Below are positions 6,183 through 7,267 of a DNA stretch of 7,267 bases, one piece after another; within the stretch, counting starts at the first letter, position 1; each line of letters starts with the position of its first letter. Below the pieces are notes generated by a model. That model had not been told where the DNA came from. It did not search any database and worked only from the letters and a program-made list of their open reading frames with translations. The stretch is from the NCBI GenBank assembly GCA_023231105.1, contig JALNWB010000186.1, positions 1-7,267 of the forward strand, written 5' to 3'. Source of the DNA: Ignavibacteriaceae bacterium. GTDB taxonomy: Bacteria > Bacteroidota > Ignavibacteria > Ignavibacteriales > Ignavibacteriaceae. Both the position numbers and the translations under genes were made by a program.

Positions 6183-6190
6183 ATCCTCCC
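6183..6190 (-). promoter_or_regulatory. Strong Shine-Dalgarno site of the second T9SS gene
   Basis: On the minus strand GGGAGGAT lies in the 16-nt gap between the two T9SS genes, with its GGAGG core 8 nt before the ATG at 6176-6174. It fixes the start codon, which also yields a proper signal peptide. Confidence 0.75.
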
Positions 6191-6192
6191 GA

Positions 6193-7267
6193 TTATTTCA
6201 TTAAAATCATTTTCTTGGTTTGTACGAATTCTCCCGCACGGAGTTGATAGAAAAACACCCCACTACTTATTTCTGTATTCTTACTACTGAATTCTACTTG
6301 ATAACTTCCTACCGGCTGTTCTTCATTCACCAAAGTAGCAACTTCATTCCCAAGGACATCAAAAACTTTTAAGGTAACATGAGCGCCGACTGCCAACTGC
6401 CAACTGATGATTGTACTCGGGTTAAAGGGATTTGGGAAGTTTTGACTTAAAGAAAATGAAGTTGGAACTTCTTTTGATTTTTCAACAATATTTGTGTAAG
6501 GATCAGGGTGATTAAATCCAATTGCGTCATAAGTAAAGGATCCCGAATTAAAAACCTCCTGAGTAACTATGAAAACCCGCTCGAAATTCCCATCCAAATT
6601 ATCTTGTTCCCAGGTTCCGGGGCTATAGAAAAATTTGAAAACTATTTTTTCGTCCACACTTGCAACGACCGGTGTTGTAACCCGGTAAATGTCAGCACTA
6701 TCAGGCAATGCAGCCATAACAGTTTTACTCCAACCGTTAAATGAACCGCGAACGGAAAGAGTATCTGTTAATGGATTGAAGTATCCTGCCAATCGTTCAA
6801 GTTCCATGTTTATGCTGAAAGTAACTTGTATAGTTTTATAGTGGGTACAAAAACATGCGTCTTCCCAAACAGACGAAAATATGTTCAGTTCAGAAAGTGA
6901 GACGGTATCAACTCTATTTCCCACACTTTCCCAAACATCTTGTCCATTATGGGTGTTCGTAAATTTGTACGTAAGTTTTTGACCCGCTTTGAAGTTGTAA
7001 AAGATTCTGGAATAAATTGAATCACCGTCCACATCTTTCAATTCAAAATCGTTTCCACTCCAACCGTTAAAATCGCCGCGAACGAAAACTTTTTCGCCTT
7101 TAACAAATTCACCATTTCTCATTTCGATTGCCATGTTGCATCTAAATTCGACTCTGATCGGAAAATCTCCAGGAGGTTCTGAGTTAAAGCCAATAGTATC
7201 CGTTGCCGCTAATCCATTATCGTAATCTGATTGAGTTATTACAAATTCATGTACTCCAGAGACCTCC
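6193..7267 (-). CDS. T9SS type A sorted protein with tandem RGxFNGW modules (5' end outside window)
   Basis: The frame is open from the right edge, giving 357 visible residues; the ATG at 7134-7132 is not the start. The 44 codons before it read as protein, and that Met sits inside the first strand of a module (IRVEFRCNMAIEM). In visible numbering, residues 1 to about 33 are the tail of one module (EFVITQSDYDNG). Residues 37 to about 136 are a full module with RGDFNGW (63-69) and DVDGDSIY, and 145 to about 256 are another with RGSFNGW (173-179) and FIVTQEVFNSG. Residues about 270-357 are the T9SS sorting domain ending FVQTKKMILMK. So at least three tandem modules are present. The fold resembles CBM48/CBM20/AMPK-beta-type sandwiches, which hints at alpha-glucan binding, but the family is not proven and an enzyme domain could lie upstream. 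The last module is close to that of the downstream gene (22 of 34 residues identical over the first strands), so the pair arose by duplication. Confidence 0.88.
   Translation of the reverse strand, partial: EVSGVHEFVITQSDYDNGLAATDTIGFNSEPPGDFPIRVEFRCNMAIEMRNGEFVKGEKVFVRGDFNGWSGNDFELKDVDGDSIYSRIFYNFKAGQKLTYKFTNTHNGQDVWESVGNRVDTVSLSELNIFSSVWEDACFCTHYKTIQVTFSINMELERLAGYFNPLTDTLSVRGSFNGWSKTVMAALPDSADIYRVTTPVVASVDEKIVFKFFYSPGTWEQDNLDGNFERVFIVTQEVFNSGSFTYDAIGFNHPDPYTNIVEKSKEVPTSFSLSQNFPNPFNPSTIISWQLAVGAHVTLKVFDVLGNEVATLVNEEQPVGSYQVEFSSKNTEISSGVFFYQLRAGEFVQTKKMILMK
6296..6464 (-). repeat. Paralogous DNA segment, copy 2 (sorting-domain core)
   Basis: Partner of 5122-5290. The frame is kept throughout, and many differences are at third positions, as expected for a duplicated coding segment under selection or for repeated conversion between neighbouring copies. 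Confidence 0.75.

Overview
The window looks like a chromosomal piece from the Bacteroidota/Chlorobi/Ignavibacteria branch, most likely an Ignavibacteria-type bacterium. The evidence is a fused lpxC-fabZ gene, two secreted proteins ending in type IX secretion (T9SS) type A sorting domains with the NPFNP...DVLGNEVATLVNEEQP...SSGxxFYQLRAG wording usual in that group, a Bacteroidota-style promoter (TTG-N20-TAnnTTTG), and moderate-to-low GC. Genus or species cannot be set from this sequence alone.

Layout, left to right. (1) 1-630, minus strand: the 5' part of a lipoprotein gene. It has a lipobox and a beta-sandwich-like segment, followed by what looks like the first repeat of a glycosidase-type beta-propeller; it runs off the left edge. 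(2) 631-819: a divergent intergenic region with a good promoter for the lipoprotein and a degenerate 7-bp repeat array. (3) 820-3748, plus strand: a compact operon lpxC/fabZ - lpxA - lipM-like gene, with an 8-nt gap and then a 4-nt overlap. It combines early lipid A synthesis with an octanoyl/lipoyl transferase; several of its steps use acyl-ACP. (4) 3749-3881: an intergenic region made largely of 7-bp repeats in two opposed arrays that could fold into a long imperfect hairpin. (5) 3882-4982, plus strand: an exported seven-blade beta-propeller protein. (6) 5007-7267, minus strand: two tandem, related genes for T9SS-sorted proteins built from RGxFNxW beta-sandwich modules. The upstream one is cut by the right edge, so its true start is not in the window.

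No tRNA, rRNA, CRISPR array, transposase or phage gene was seen. The core genes are ordinary and well supported. The least expected signal is a family of degenerate heptamers (roughly RACYAAY) that occurs in intergenic DNA at 718-745, 3756-3790 and 3851-3881, and also inside the coding sequence of a T9SS sorting domain at 5084-5115. This suggests a short-tandem-repeat family that spreads or expands in this genome and is tolerated in a variable loop of the sorting domain.
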